Origin: Tomocerus qinae
Lineage: Eukaryota; Arthropoda; Collembola; Entomobryomorpha; Tomoceridae
DNA length: 64,000 bases
Direction of reading: 5' to 3'
Assembly (NCBI GenBank): GCA_020055645.1
Contig: CM034547.1
Coordinates: 7,549,280-7,613,279 of the forward strand
The notes beneath the pieces were generated by a model. That model was not told where the DNA came from, did not search any database, and saw only the letters and a list, made by a program, of their open reading frames with translations. Positions 1 to 14,500 of this stretch are shown here, piece after piece. Numbering within the stretch: position 1 is the stretch's first letter; the number at the start of each line of letters is the position of its first letter. The translations under genes and the position numbers were made by a program.

Positions 1-3000
1 TCTTACACTTCATTTCCTTTCCTCAATAGAAAATAAAAGACCATTTATGTACAAATAGAACTCATCATAACATCCCATCTCTCCACTACCTTTTAAGAAA
101 CGAGCCCACGGAGAAACCAACCCGATTCTCTTGTCTTATTTCCATTGGAATTTAGAGCAATATGTCTAATGAAGCGTTTTTAATGTACCCTTCGCCCATC
201 ACACGTACCAAATACCAATCACTACACTAACCTAACAGTAAACATATTATAATACACATAAATGGTTACACTACATTTAATGTGCTATAATAGTATACAC
301 ACATATTAGCTTTCAAAATAATTGTATCTTCTTCGGTCGCTCTTCAATGACTGTTAGAAAACGTCATTTCCATTGCCAAAATTGGAAAATGCTTTCAACT
401 GCATATGCAGCATCCGAATGGTTCGAGATAGTTACTTTTTTTTAGAATAGCCAAAGAGCCAATAATTTATTATGACCTTCGAAATTAAGACAGCAGTCAA
501 TTATAAATATTGAAATAAAATATTAATAAATGTATTCGATGATACAATGCATGCAAGTAACAAAAGTCTACGATTATATATAGTGATGCTTAGATGGAAT
601 ACTACACATTTTGTGGTCTATGTTTATAAAAAAATTCGTGATTCAAAATAATTTGCCTAAATGATGTTGAGACGCTAATTAATCTGCTCTTAAACCAGCC
701 GAGCAATCATTAGCTTTGAATCGCTGTAAAATCTGCAATTAAGTAGTAACAGGTCAGCTATCTCTTAACTTCAGTGGCATTTGTCTAGAATAGCAAGCAT
801 ATCTTAGAAATATAATGACATCAACTGAGATTGGGAGCTAAAGTAAAAATAAGAGCAGAGCAGTCCTTTTCAATTTTTTCCTTGGTGTGTCCTGCTCCGT
901 CCAGTCTTATGCTTTCAATTTCTTTTAGAGGTAAAAGAAGAGGAATTTGGGCTGAAGCCTTTTCAGACTAGAGGATGTGATGCAATGGATCCCAAAGGAG
1001 CTGTGTACAAATAGAGTACATTGAGTACAATAGCCCATCAGGTGAAATAAGTATGTAGTCTAGTCTGGCTATGAGTGGAGTGATTTAATACAAAGTATTG
1101 ATGGGGAAGACCTCCCAAAGTGGAAAGTGGCCTGGCATCACATTATACAATATAGATTCACTAAAAATAAGTCTATAAGACTCTTAATGTTATCTACTAG
1201 CTCAGATATGAATATAGCAGATCGTTACATACTGATAGAATGCTAGTTTGTCTGTACATTCTGTAAATACAAGTAAACAGACAATAGTGTTGTTCTTTTG
1301 CTGCTTTTGCTTTGTTTGCACCACTCACTCCACTTATCTCGTCCTTTTTGCTGGATTGATAATTGGCCAGATGTTTTGGGCACATACCATGCCTTGCCAA
1401 CTTACCTGAGAACATTTTAAGAGATTGTAATGATATGATAACATTATATTCGAATATTACCTACACCTTTTATATCTTTAACAATACTGTTATTTGTAGC
1501 CATTTATTCATATCATTTAAAGTAGCAGATAATTATATCGTTGGCGATAAGCTTACATTTTCAACAGCTGTAAAAGAAGCCTGCTAATTTCTACATTAGT
1601 ATGATCAATGGAATATTTCCGACAAATCCTTATCAAAAAATAGATTGAATGATAATTTCATTAACTGATTCCTTCTATCTTCTAGGTTTTACATGAAGTT
1701 ATCTCAATCTAAAGTTCTAGTTCTATGACATGCGATTGATATTTTCCAAAGATTTTCTTCTGTCGAAGAAAAGAATTTTAACTATTCAAAAATTGACTTA
1801 TAAGTGAATATCTAAAAAGACATGGAGATAGATCACCTAAAATTTTAAATACTAGTTTATTTATTACTATAATAAAAATATTATTCGGATTTTTACTGGT
1901 GATAAAATGGGGTTAACAGAAGATTAAGTAAATCTTCACGAATGAAAACTTGGTATGGCATCATGTGTCACATTGTATCACATCAAAATCACAGTAGTCA
2001 TTAGAAGATATGAAGACGAGAGGCAGATGTATGCAAGAAGGAAAAAGGTTAGCAGTGATGTCTTTAAATGCTAAGTTAACGTTACATGGAGTTCTGTTAA
2101 CAAGTTCGGAGGTAGCAGGAAGAGAACAAACGATCGGCTCTTTTCATCTTCCTCCACCTTTGAAAAGTGTGAAAAGATTCCTTTTGGAGTCTGCTCTGCG
2201 CCCCTTCACATCTCTTGCCTACTTCATACTCTCTTTCGGCAATCCTCACTTCACTCTATTTTCTATCTTTCTGCATTTTACCCAACAACATTACATCTAC
2301 ATACTAGATAAACTTTCGTATTATAGTAACATTACATTATCTTGCTTGTCCACACAAGGATCATTTTCCATGTAACTTTGTTGGCATCTAATGACTCAAA
2401 CTCTGGAGTGCGATACAGAGCAGTACACTCGAAACTTCAGTCAACAAAGTATAAAAGTTTTACAAGTATAGATAATAGATATTCTCTTTCGAACAACAAG
2501 TATTAAAACAAAATTGTAAGACATACTACGGTCATATGCATTAATTTACTAAGGCAGAAAACGGCATCCAATATCACTGATATTTAATTTTAGTACACTT
2601 AAAGATAATCAGACTCGTTCAGACAGAGTTGAAGTTAAATTAGTTACACACTAATGCAAACAAGACATACCGACCTGTTTAAGTAGAGAGTAACATGATA
2701 CAAATAATTGTTGAAATTAAGCAAGTAGTGTTTTCATAACCAATTTTCCTTAAAACTGTTAATTTCAGTCTGCAATAAAATGAAGTGTTAAAAATGAAAA
2801 TTATAATGAGCAGCTTTTGACTGGATGATGTCAATACGTATTGGCAGGGAATTTGTGATAAAAGAGGAAATCCTGACCGGGATTTATTTGATGTTTAAAA
2901 GAAGTTGAGTGCGATAGATAGGAACTCCTTCGGAGGTCCTCGTTCCATCATCCATCTTCTCCTTCCTCCAAAACATCAACATTCACCTGAATGAACATTG

Positions 3001-6000
3001 GACAGACAAATACATTTACACTGTTCGAACAATAGTAAATATGGCTATCGATAACTACCGTAGATAGAGTGGCTATTACAACCCAACTCACCAATAACCT
3101 AGGAACATGTTTTTCATTGTGAATTACTTGAAAATGAAGAAAGGTAGTGCACTGGCAGTTCAATCCGTAATGCTAAAAGGTAAATGTAAAAGGCTAAAAG
3201 CAAAGGAAACTAGAAATCTCAATGAAGTCGACAAAATGAATGAACGAATGAATGAAGGGATATAGTACAAGAAAAATGCATGTAAAATAAGTATTTAGAA
3301 TAATGTGTAACAATATTAGAGAAAATGGGAAAATGTAGTCCTTTTAGTTTTATTGCCTCTCTAGCTGTAATCTGCCTTAAGGTTTTCGTTAAAAGTGCAA
3401 AGCTATTTGTATTGTGAAATTGAGTAGTGAATCGATAGAGCGTTTTTATTATTTATTACCCATCCATTAGCGACTTAGGCTGGGCAACAAGTTTGACAAT
3501 GAGCTTTAAGTGAATGAGCAAAAATCTCAATTAAAGGTGGTGATGTGATATGATGTGATGTGACGGCTTAACTTGGTCTGTGAACCAACTCAAGAGACCG
3601 ACTAAGCTCCTTTATTGTTTTCTGGTACACTATTTTGCTTTTTTTATTTTTCGGAACTTCCTTAAATCTAAATCGTTACTTAGGCGTATTAAGAATTTAT
3701 ATGACATTGAGGATTTTGTACATTAATGCAAGGGGAAAAGTACAAAACGTACTCATGTATGGTTAGTGTTAAAGATGTTTTATTATTGTCATTGCATTGT
3801 TGAGAGGATAAGACACTTTGTATTATGTTGAATTGTTTTGTTGAGACTTCGGTGATGTGAGCAGATTGTTCCTTTTCTTTGTCAAGAAAAGAAGGTTTTG
3901 TTGTTCTTATTCTGGCATGCAATTCCGTTCACATGGCCATAAACCTAAAGTTGCTCTCAACAATGGGACTGTGGTCATAAAATTATAATTTTGTCACAAG
4001 GTAAATGAAAGGTAGGGCAGGAAAGCTTCACACCAAGAATCATCAACTAAGAGCTTTTATTAAGACTGCTAATGGACCGATGCATAAAGCATTTTTCAAT
4101 GCCCGGGCTTCCAATTCTTGAGAATCGCTTTCAGAAGGTGACGAGACAGTAAATTATCATAAAATTATTTTACTTGCAAAAGGGACACTAGAAAGGTGTG
4201 TACTGCGTAGGAGTTGGACGAACATGTTTTCATCATTCAAATCCGCCAAAGGTGAGACAGTTAAATGAGCATGAATGACTCAGACATTGTAAAATGAATA
4301 ACTTACTGATCGCTTTCTGGTGTTGGCAACTCATTTAGTGGTCAACCCTTTACGAATTACAAACAGAAGATACAATATTTCAACACATACCTCAAAGGAT
4401 TGTTTTTATGAATGAATCAGAAGAAACCATAAATTACCTTTGGATTTCTTAGTTTTGTATAACAGTTATTTATTATTTCCACAGCTATACAATCCTAAAA
4501 TGATTTGAATTTCTGCAGACCTTTTTCTCTGCGTCATTCTGCAAATTATTGCATTATTGACTCGAAATCATGTTCATTTTCATAAATAAAAGAGCTCATT
4601 CCTCCGTTTTGAGATGCAAAAGTCTGCAAAAACGAAAATTGTCAGACAAGCGGTCAGTGAACTCATGGAGTAAATCATCTGCAACAAAAATATCCGTATT
4701 CTCCCCAAATTACTACCTGGAAAATGTGTATTTAGCTATGGATTCTAAAGAAGCTGAAGGTAAATGCCCGCATATTCGTATTTCGTACACAAAAAAGTTA
4801 GTAATCTGTTTCCGTCGAGTTATCTTTGCAGTAACTCATGCCACGTTCATTATTTTGATATATTTCCGAAGGTTATTTATGTGACAATGTCTACTGGATT
4901 GCCTCCAACTTTATATGCATGTACTTAAGTCTTCCTCAATCATATGCACTCACGCCTTTATCGTGTTCTCAAAACTTGCAACACTCTCTCAAATAGATAA
5001 TACCTATACAAACTAGCTCACTATAGTGAAAATCTCACCTTTAAGTATCACCATTACATCTGTTAAAAGGTATTATAATTATATTCTTGCAGATAAATAG
5101 AGAAAATTGTCTGAGATGTCCTAATCACAATTGTGTTGTACAGAAGTACATTTCAGTAGTACTATATAGTGCAGTTAAAAAATTGCATGTGAATGGCCCA
5201 TGCATCTTCTCATTCATAACATTTATTGCTGCATTGCATTTCAGAATGAAAATGTGCAAGTGTGTATTGAGGTCTTCTAAATCTGAGCGATGATTCCATT
5301 GTTTGTTTCAAAAAATGAATGCAAAACATTTCCGCAAGTTTTCATCATAAAGATGCTTGCCATTTAATTGCATATTTAATTACACCAAGCCTACAAAATG
5401 TGAGTAAATATCAATCTAAATTGTTTTGGTATATCCACATAATGATCCTCCTCCTTGCTCATTACTTGCAATGATTACGGTACAATAAACTTGTTGAGGA
5501 GCTGGTGTTTTATTTTATGACACTGCAAATTGGAATTGCACTGTAATTAGGTCTGTCTGCGTGCATTGTAAATTGTAACTGCAGGGAGAGATGGGATAAC
5601 ACGCTCAATGCCTATCAAGCAATAGAAGCTGTGAGCAAATTGAAGATTTATCTCTATTGCTCTTATCTAAATACGCATTTACTCCGCTGTAATAGTGAGC
5701 TAGTAGGACAAACTCCTATTTACTACAGATAGCATGTGTGTAGCTACAATTAAGTTGGAATAGTAATGGATATGCTCAAGGTATAAAGTATGCAAACGCC
5801 GAGAAATAATGAGCTGGAATCCCATCAGATTAAACTTGTCACGCAAGTAAGGACACAAAGAATCTGGAGATAAGCTCGGAAGTAGGTAACCGACCATAAT
5901 AAAACCCAAGGAGCAACTCAGTGCAGAAACAATGCATCAGGAAGGGAAGAGTCAAAGAGCCAAGTGAAGAGATACGCTCCTTTGGTATGCACTTCTCATA

Positions 6001-7269
6001 ACCAGTACATTTACTCCACATTTGCCAATCTGCTCAGCTCGGTGCGATGCCTCATGAGATTAAATATAAATATATACAAATTGTGTCTCTCTCGATATAC
6101 CGGGATGTTTCTATATAGCTGTGGAATGAACGCTATTTGTAGCCCATTGAACTATCGTGGAGGAAATTAACTTGTTAATAGTAAGTTATATATAGCATAT
6201 AACAGTAGTAAAAATACCAACGTCATTTTTATAAATACAGTTGAATTTGCAAAAAACATGTGGAAATCTGCAGGCGTCAGGAAAGAAGATTTGATCATGT
6301 CCGAAGATTAACTTGGGAGATTTCCCGTTTCTCATTGGAACAAATAGTTTGCACAGTTGCAAAGATGAGCCCGTGTATGTAGGGAGAAGACGCCTGGCTA
6401 ATTTGAGTGGCATTCTTGGAATCCCAGATCCAATATTGGTCCTCCTTTCTATCTGATCTGGAGTCTCACTCTGCGTACACGTTATTCAGGAATATTTAAG
6501 CCTTGCTCTCATCGGATTTGGTTGAGTAATCGCCCGAAGGTGATTGGAGTGCAGCATAACACGGCCAAAGAATTACTGCAAGGAAAAGACTAATAAACTG
6601 GACTAAATAGCGAGTGACATCAGTCAGTGCATAAGAGAGATAGATTTTGGATTCATTGTAAAGAGTGGAGTCCAGCGTTTATGGAGTCCACGTCCACCCA
6701 TCTGAGAAGGAGAGTAAATCGGAGGAGATGGATAGAGATAGGTAGATGGCCATAGGCCAAAGACTGCCACACACAGAGGAAGAGACAGAGCGAGGACGCA
6801 GAGACGTTACCGGGTAAGAAAGGAACATCACACTTGTTAGGAATCTGGTGAAGATCTGAGAGTCTGAGATCCTCCAGTCGCTCCTTGTAAGTTCTAGTGT
6901 AATGTAGTGTAAGTAATATTACTTAGCATCACTACCGACTCACATCACTCGCCGACCTACCTTACGAACTACTAACTTCGTTTCACATACAGAAAATACG
7001 CTCAGGTATTATCTCCTTCCACTTACTTACTTAAATTCATCTCAACTGGTTTCTTTTCTTCTCCGCAGATTAGCCTACAGCATTTCTACTCTTGTATATA
7101 GTATTCCTGTTTCCAAAACACAAACTGGCCTGGGTTTGCTTTACTTTGTCTCGCTTTGCTTTAGTTACTGTCCTGTCCTGTGAATTGAACTATACAAAGT
7201 ACAAACTATAAATGAAACTTAGGTATATATTATTTGAAATAGTTGTTGGTCTCTCTCCTAGCTAGAAAG

Positions 7270-7301
7270 GTATGTACCTATGTATGTATGTATATGTAGG
7301 T
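7270..7301. repeat. TATG-type microsatellite
   Basis: A short run of imperfect TATG/TATA units with flanking GTATGTACC and GTAGGTACT words. It lies in the Wnt6 5' flank. Length is too small to infer function. Confidence 0.6.
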
Positions 7302-8230
7302 ACTGGCTAATAATGATATAATGCTGTGTGTTGTTCCCATCCCAAAGTATACATACAACAGACGGCTATGAAATGTGAGCAGAGAGCGCATGTTAGACTG
7401 AGAAAAGTGAGTTAGACTGATTGTGTTGTGTGTGAAGATAGGGAACGAGATTTACTGTATGTATGTACCTAGTACTCTTCAGACACAGCCTACTCACAAT
7501 AATCAGGCTAGGAAGAACCTTTTCCACTATAGAAAACACAACATATCTCACTTGCATTACTTAATACTTTTAGTTAGATTATCTCAAGGTGCATTCTAAA
7601 CACATGGTCTGCTCCCTCTCCGCACTCAGGACCTTCCCTCCTCCGTCTCTCGCTATCTCTTCAGTTATTCTCAAATAGATCATTAAGAAATAGCTAATTG
7701 AATTATAGAATTAAATCTGTGGAGGAACAGCTCAGTGTCATTAGAGTAAATTGAAGATTTGATAAGATCTGCCTACAGGGGATTCGTAGCTAATACAGAT
7801 ATCCATCCATCCTTGGTTTCCGTGCGCTGGTGTCTTGCAGTGTTCGTGGTGTGTGTGGTGGTGGACTCTGAACATACATCTCTACTAAAAAACTAATAGG
7901 CTGGACTCCACTTCGTTCCTTCAGCCTAACTGGACTGTGCACTCACCTTGCAGATACTACATCTCTAATGATATTAAATTACACAGATTTGTCTAGCTGC
8001 CCACTTAAACTGCTACCCCGTCATTCCATTTAATGAAACGAATAAGATCAGAGCAGACCAGATCAAACAGTTAATAGAGACACACACAGCCACCATATTA
8101 TTACCTCTCCTACTTACACATCTCATCATCATATCAGTAGCCAAACCAAAGAGCTACAAAAACTACCTCTTGCCGTGCGGTGCTGTGCAGTTTATCTTCA
8201 GATTCAGTAATTCTACACAACTCCCTACTT

Positions 8231-8247
8231 ACTACTACTACTACTAC
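8231..8247. repeat. (ACT)n microsatellite
   Basis: Five perfect ACT units plus a partial one, about 270 bases upstream of the Wnt6 start codon, in C-rich DNA. Confidence 0.75.
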
Positions 8248-8520
8248 ACACATTTCAAATACCATTCACATTCTCTAACAAGCTCTTTCAATTCATAGTT
8301 ATTAAAACTCACAGTTATCTCACTACTCTTCATACTCATACTCAACTGTGAACTGTGCACAATAATAAACAACAATAGTAAAAACTTTATTTCTACCGCA
8401 GATGATTTGTGACTTCATTTCTCAGGTGAAAGTAGTTTGTTTTTACTAGCAAATCTATTTGAACATGATATTGTGTCTTATGATTGCTTCGGCTGTTTCA
8501 TCTGATCCTCATCTGTCGTG

Positions 8521-8579
8521 ATGGATTTTATTCAATTTGTCATCATGCTACTCATCACAACTACCATTCATCTTGCAGG
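8521..8579 (+). CDS. Wnt6: Wnt6 coding exon 1 (signal peptide)
   Basis: Starts with ATG and encodes [20 protein letters not shown], a short hydrophobic leader. It ends at a good donor (AGG|GTATGTT) leaving two bases, which join the first base of exon 2 to make a glycine codon. It has no homology signal of its own; the support is hydrophobicity, the donor and the phase match. A different, more distant first exon remains possible. Confidence 0.7.
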
Positions 8580-11500
8580 GTATGTTATCTTTTACCTAAT
8601 AAATATTTCCATAATTAATGTAACAAATCTATCCATTCAAAATTAAGTATAACATTGGTAGACAAACAATTTTGCAATTTAATAGCTTCAACAATCAATA
8701 TTCATTTTCTGTACCAATATTATTATTACTGTTGAACAAATCGCACAGGTAATTTAGTGTGAATTGTGATTCATAATGTCAAAAATGTGCCTAGATGGAA
8801 TAATGGTCTGTAGTACAGTATTATTCTTCATGTAGTAAGAATAACGTGTAAAGGTGCATGTAAATTCCTCATAGCTACCTGTAATATTTCTCAATTGGTG
8901 AGTTGACAAGGGATAGAAAGAGGTAGCTAAGATATGAAAAGGGCTGACAAGACGAAGTCCCAAAAGAAAACTGTCTTGCCGTGTATGTATATCTTGATTA
9001 ATAAATTGTCCATCAATTCAGTTCAACTCTTCTCATTCCTAGCTTATTAGTTGTCTTGACGTAACCGGACAAATATGTACAAATCTTGTTTCTTATTTGT
9101 ATAACTTGTATAACTATATTGATACATTCTAGGATAGTACAAAACAAAAACATACAGAAGTAATGGAATTATGTAACTATTTGTAATATTTGGTTGTATG
9201 GTTCTGTTGGTATCTTGAGCATCCCATTTCATTGGAGAAAAATTCTTTCGTCAGTTCTCAAATATCTATTTAAAAAATGGACAGGTATTATACATAGTAT
9301 TACTATACATTACTATGCTATGTAGTTATCTATATGGTGGAGTAAAGAGAATGTTAGCTATAGGATGGATAAGTTGTGTTTAGGTAGCGAAAGAGAGAAG
9401 TTATGGTTCAAAATAAAATTATAGAGTAAAGTGAAGGTATTTATAATGCTATACAATTGTTTCTGTTTGAAGGCATGCATGTTAATACTAAGGCTTATAT
9501 GATTGGTACAATTGTGTGAGTTACCCTTTTGCCTCACCTTATCCGTGTAATAAGTAAAGTAAAGCAAAGTATGTAGTGGGTATGCATAGCTGCATTTAAT
9601 CCTATAAAAGTGTCTGAGAAGGATCTACGCTTACGCTACTTATTTACTACTACTAGCAAGGCTAACTAACATATTTACTAGTATGCGAGTAAATGAAAAG
9701 AGGCAGAGATAATAAGTATTATTTTTGTGTATTACACTGCCTGAGATAAGACAAGACATACCTTTTAGATTTCACCATCGCATTAATAATTGTACGGTAC
9801 TGCCTCGCTATTAGAGTTATGTTAGCAGAGCCCACGTAGATAAACGTTTTGTGCATAATGCTCTCCTCCTTTCCTCTTCTCAGCTCCCCCTTTCATTTAC
9901 AACTCGGGAAATATTTTGAGAGAGAATGAGGCTCGATGACAACCATTCGATTCGAAGGCAAGCCAAAGCCAACTGAAAAGTTCTGCTGGAAGCTTTTCTT
10001 TCATCCTCACCATGTTCTTCTTCGCATTCATGTCCAGTCCAGACGAGAATCCACCAGCCTACGGCTCAATACTTTACAATACAATGGAATATCCATTTAT
10101 TTCTATGTCTGTATCCATATCATAGCTTTACCTCATGGATATGTAACTACTACTATGATCTATCTCCTATCCTCTCTGCCTCTTCTCTGTCTGACAACTA
10201 TATGTGTGGATCTGTTGCAATCTCTGTACAGAGTCATTAATAAAAATACCCTGTAGCTCAATCATCTACCATTCCCACTTTTGTTCCAAATATCACAGTT
10301 TGATTACAAAGATATCTTCCTAAATACAATGCCATTCCCCAATTTATTGGATTATGTCAATATTAACTGTGGTTGATGTAACTAACTTAAATATAGTGGG
10401 AATGTTTTGAAATATTTCGTCACTCCTTGGTAGTGACCCTGTATAGAGTTAACAAAGTATTTCTCTATGAGAAATAGAGACAGGCATGTAGGTAAATGGT
10501 AATAGGTGAGTAAGTAATGTAGATAGGTAAGTAAAGTAAAGTAAGTAGTAGACATAGCCCTTTAAGGCATGCATGCTTAATTGCTCTCCTCTTCAAATTC
10601 AAAGTGTAATAGAGCTGAGAGCTTATTACACTTAACTTGGTCCTACTACGCCTCTCTCTGTCTCAAACCCAAACGCATCCACCTAAGCACTCTCTTATAA
10701 GGATCTGTGCGTGCATCCAATTCTGTATATGATTATGTGCTATACTGTTTACAACAGAATGATCGGATCTCCTACATGACAAGACATGACATGCTTTTCT
10801 TCATTTGCCCTACCGCGACCTTTGCCATGCTCTTTGGCTACATGACCCAACAGGAACCTGCAGGATAGGCTGAAGGGTTAAACCAGAATCTTAAGAATCA
10901 AATAGTAAATTAATAGATAATATTTTCGTTAATGTAGACAACTACTTTTGTTTGCTTTTGTCTTCTGAAAAATTAATTTTCCTAGGCATGAAAAAAAATT
11001 AATGAGCATGGTTATCCACTTTTCGCCAGCTTGCTCCTGTATACAAAAAAGACTGCATGAGCAGAAGATGAATATCTTTTATTTGATTTTAAGCACTACA
11101 AAAATACAATTTGTAGCCACGCTGTGTAAGAGTATGATGTAATTTATGTAATGTTCATAGTAATGAAATCTACAGAAAATGTACAATGTACCTGATCTTA
11201 AGATGTGAATATGCATAGGATTATTGATTGTACAGGGAAGTTTGTACCTCTGATGATTGCACGAAGGTACCTAATAGATATCTGTATCTGCATGGAAATA
11301 TTATTATCTCTTTGTGGATGATAGTAGGCAGGCGGAAAGTTTAGTAGCGTAATAAACCCGTAATAAGAAACACCTAGCATCTTATGTAAGAGTTTATTTT
11401 TATTTCATTATAGAATGCTACATTGTGTATACGCACAGGTGATGTATGCATGCATTGTACCTACATTATTATTTGAGACAGGATAGGCAGAAGGCATTAT

Positions 11501-14500
11501 TACAAACATGAATTTGAGACTCAAATGTAATTTGCAGTCTCCCATTTCCCGTGATTTAATTGACGTGTCGTAAAAGTTTTCTTGGCTTAGCTTTACATCT
11601 CGAGGTCCTGACTTGGCTTGACGGATTCTATTTGGAAATCTACTAAACCCAAAGAATTATATTATTCTCCCTGTGTAACTCCCTAATGATTTTTTAGGGG
11701 TGTATTTCATTTCCCATTATAATATAATGCATATGCATGGAAGAGAATGTAGCTTGGATCCCTAATCGAATGTAACTTTTACTTTACTGCATCCACCAGT
11801 AACTGTATCTATATTACATCCAAGTCTCCGTGTTTTTTCTGTCCAACATTTACTTGTGTACAATAGAAGAAAATAGATTTGAAATATCACTGACATCATG
11901 AAATGCAAACTTAAATGAACACAAAATGCGACAATACACACACGTTAACCTTTTATATACATACTAGATAGATAAACGTGATGACAATCATTTACACACA
12001 ATTTAGCGACAGGTTGTAACTTACTGGGTATATTTTATAGCGTTCTTCCATAATTTTGGATAATAAAGTAGAATTATTGTCATACTCATCTCTTAGAGTA
12101 GTCGCGACCTTTCAACAATTAAATGGTATAAAAATCGGCGCAAATTACATAAAAGACAACTCCCTGACAATGTGACAGTCAATGTGTGGATTATTCCTAA
12201 ACGAACATTTTTACAAGCCATTCCAAGGTTAAATAGATATTTCAGTCCATGGGGAATATCATATAAAATCACAATTACTGTCAATCCGTAATGCGCAATG
12301 TCCCACGGCAGATACTACAGCTTTCTTTAACTGTACCATCACTTACATGGGAGATTTACAATTTATTAACTTGTTATCTATTTTTGCTTACCATAAATTA
12401 TCACAATCAAACAGCCTGCAAAATTATATAGTTGATACCTTAAAGTTGTGTTTAACAAGATTCAAAATATCAATCGCCCACAAATTCTAAAATTGACTCA
12501 TAGGTTGTTTAATAAAGAATAACATGGCACGACTGGTTAGGACACGTATGCACAAGGTTTGGTGGGAGCATAAAATTCTTACTATAATATTTAAAGGTTG
12601 GAATTGGAATTTGGTCGGAGCTCTGAGTTCTTGTGGTTCTTCCGTGGAAAGGACTTTTATGAGTGGGAATTACTCGCCGTTTTACAACGACAGCTATAAT
12701 GAGCATGCATTAAGGTCATAAATCTTGAAGCTCCATGATGATTGTACATAGAGTTGTGCATTTAGGATGGGAAGTATACTCTGAGCTAACCTTCAATCCA
12801 ATCTATTCCATGAAACTTCATATGTTTTACTGCTTTGATCTTAACTTAGGATTTGGGATTACACTTGTTTTGTTGTTTTCTGAGCATTGTCTTAAATGTT
12901 GAGGTAAAAGGGCTTTTCACCTCTTCTTCTCATCCTTCTCCGTAATTATAATATCCCCAGCTTTACTTATCCCTAGCTGGAAATAAAATTTAAGGTGCAC
13001 TATTGCACTCAGATGCTACTCACTGGCCATTATGTTGGAATGAACGCTGACTTAACTATTAAAACAAACGAAAAATAATCCTGCTGAATTTTTTAGAAGC
13101 TTAGCAGCACGGGCTTATTAACTTAACGATATTATTTAAGTACATTACCACATTCTATTTACTATTATTGTAGATAATTACGTAGCAGGGCAGTGCATGT
13201 AAGTACAAATATGTACTAAGCCAATAAGCCATCCTTAAGAATAAACATGCCAAGCTACAGCTATGCCATGTAATCTCTAATCTTCAGTAATTATTTCCAA
13301 AAATCATACTTGAACTTCAATTCAGAGCTAAGGAGGGCTTACGCTAACTTAAAGACTTGTCTTCTGGGAATACAAGTTTTGCTACACACAGCGTTAATTG
13401 CTTTTCATTTCTATTCACAACGCTAATTGAAACAAGTGTACTTTTCTTCGAAATCTATTAATTTTCTGGTCAACTGACAAGATCAGGATTACATAATAAG
13501 TGATTCAGCTTCCTTTAACAGAAGTTTATAGGTTTAAAAGTTTTATTACGATAAAATGTATTTTACTGGAATCAATTTTTGATATAAAAAATTGTAGACA
13601 TTGCTAGCGAGGTTACAATCAAAATGAGCAGTCAATAGAAAACTCTATTCTAGGCATTTTCTAGTGATCTGAGTTGAAAGGATACAATATACTTTCCTTT
13701 CCTTAGACTCGTGAAACAGTTAATTCTCATTTGTAAGTCAATGAATGAAGAAATCTCGAGACAGAATGAAATAGAGTTGATGTGACGTGAACGTGACTGG
13801 ATGTATTATATCACGGTATAGTATAATAGATGTACTGATGCTATGCTTACTAGTAGATGCGAGTCAGAAGAGAGCAACTGATTTTTCTCCAGCTCTGATT
13901 AATGATATAAACAGAAGAGAGTGGAGTTGCTCACATATTTTCTTAAGACTAATGTTTACCCCTACAACAATTTACGAGGCAAGTCACAAACAAACGGAGA
14001 CCACAGGAACCTCAACTATTCACAGACAATCCAATCCAGATCTTCTACTCATTTAAAAATAAAACCACCCATTACTATGTACAAGTAAACTAATAATACA
14101 TGAAGAAGAACGCTTAGGCTGAGTGCCCACAATATCTACCTTTTCCTTCTTGGAAACTATTTGTGCACACAAAACAGACGAAACTTTAGATTATATAACA
14201 TTATACGTTCACCAGTCGAAGTGCAATTAGTATAAATGTACCACAGTAGAATGTATTGTAATGATTATTAAGCTACCTAACAAGTACAGATTATTAGTAC
14301 TAATAGAAATGAATAAGTCAATTGTAAAAGACTGGACGTTTACTGTAAAAAGTACATAATTCAAGAAATAATATTAGCTTGTAATTGATGCAATAGATAT
14401 CATAGTTTTAATTGTGTTATGATTACAATTACTTTGTATCAGCTGATATCAATTGACTCTTTATTGCAGGGGCACCACAGACTCACTTCACTCAAACAAT

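Larger units (their letters stand above)
1..8520. other. 5' flank of Wnt6, no recognisable gene
   Basis: I see no conserved protein domain, RNA gene or transposase in this stretch. Open frames here are short, of low complexity and rich in stop-flanked hydrophobic residues, as expected by chance in AT-rich DNA. The last 2 kb (about 6580-8400) has a G-rich then C-rich plus-strand composition with short TATG and ACT repeats. The Wnt6 promoter and 5' untranslated exons should lie here or just upstream of 8521, but no TATA or initiator element stands out enough to call. Wnt10, the usual partner on the far side of Wnt6 in the ancestral cluster, is not seen. Confidence 0.6.

Noticed and set aside
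2010-2375. 121-codon open frame on the plus strand upstream of Wnt6
   Set aside because: Low-complexity hydrophobic and serine-rich translation in a C-rich block; no motif and no homology signal that I recognise.
8401-8424. Possible 24-base 5' UTR micro-exon of Wnt6 between CCGCAG and CAG|GTGAAAG
   Set aside because: Splice-like words alone are too common; no transcript evidence and no coding content to test it.
8851-8866. 16-bp match AAGGTGCATGTAAATT shared with 38912-38927
   Set aside because: About one such match is expected in a 64-kb AT-rich window, and the flanks do not align.
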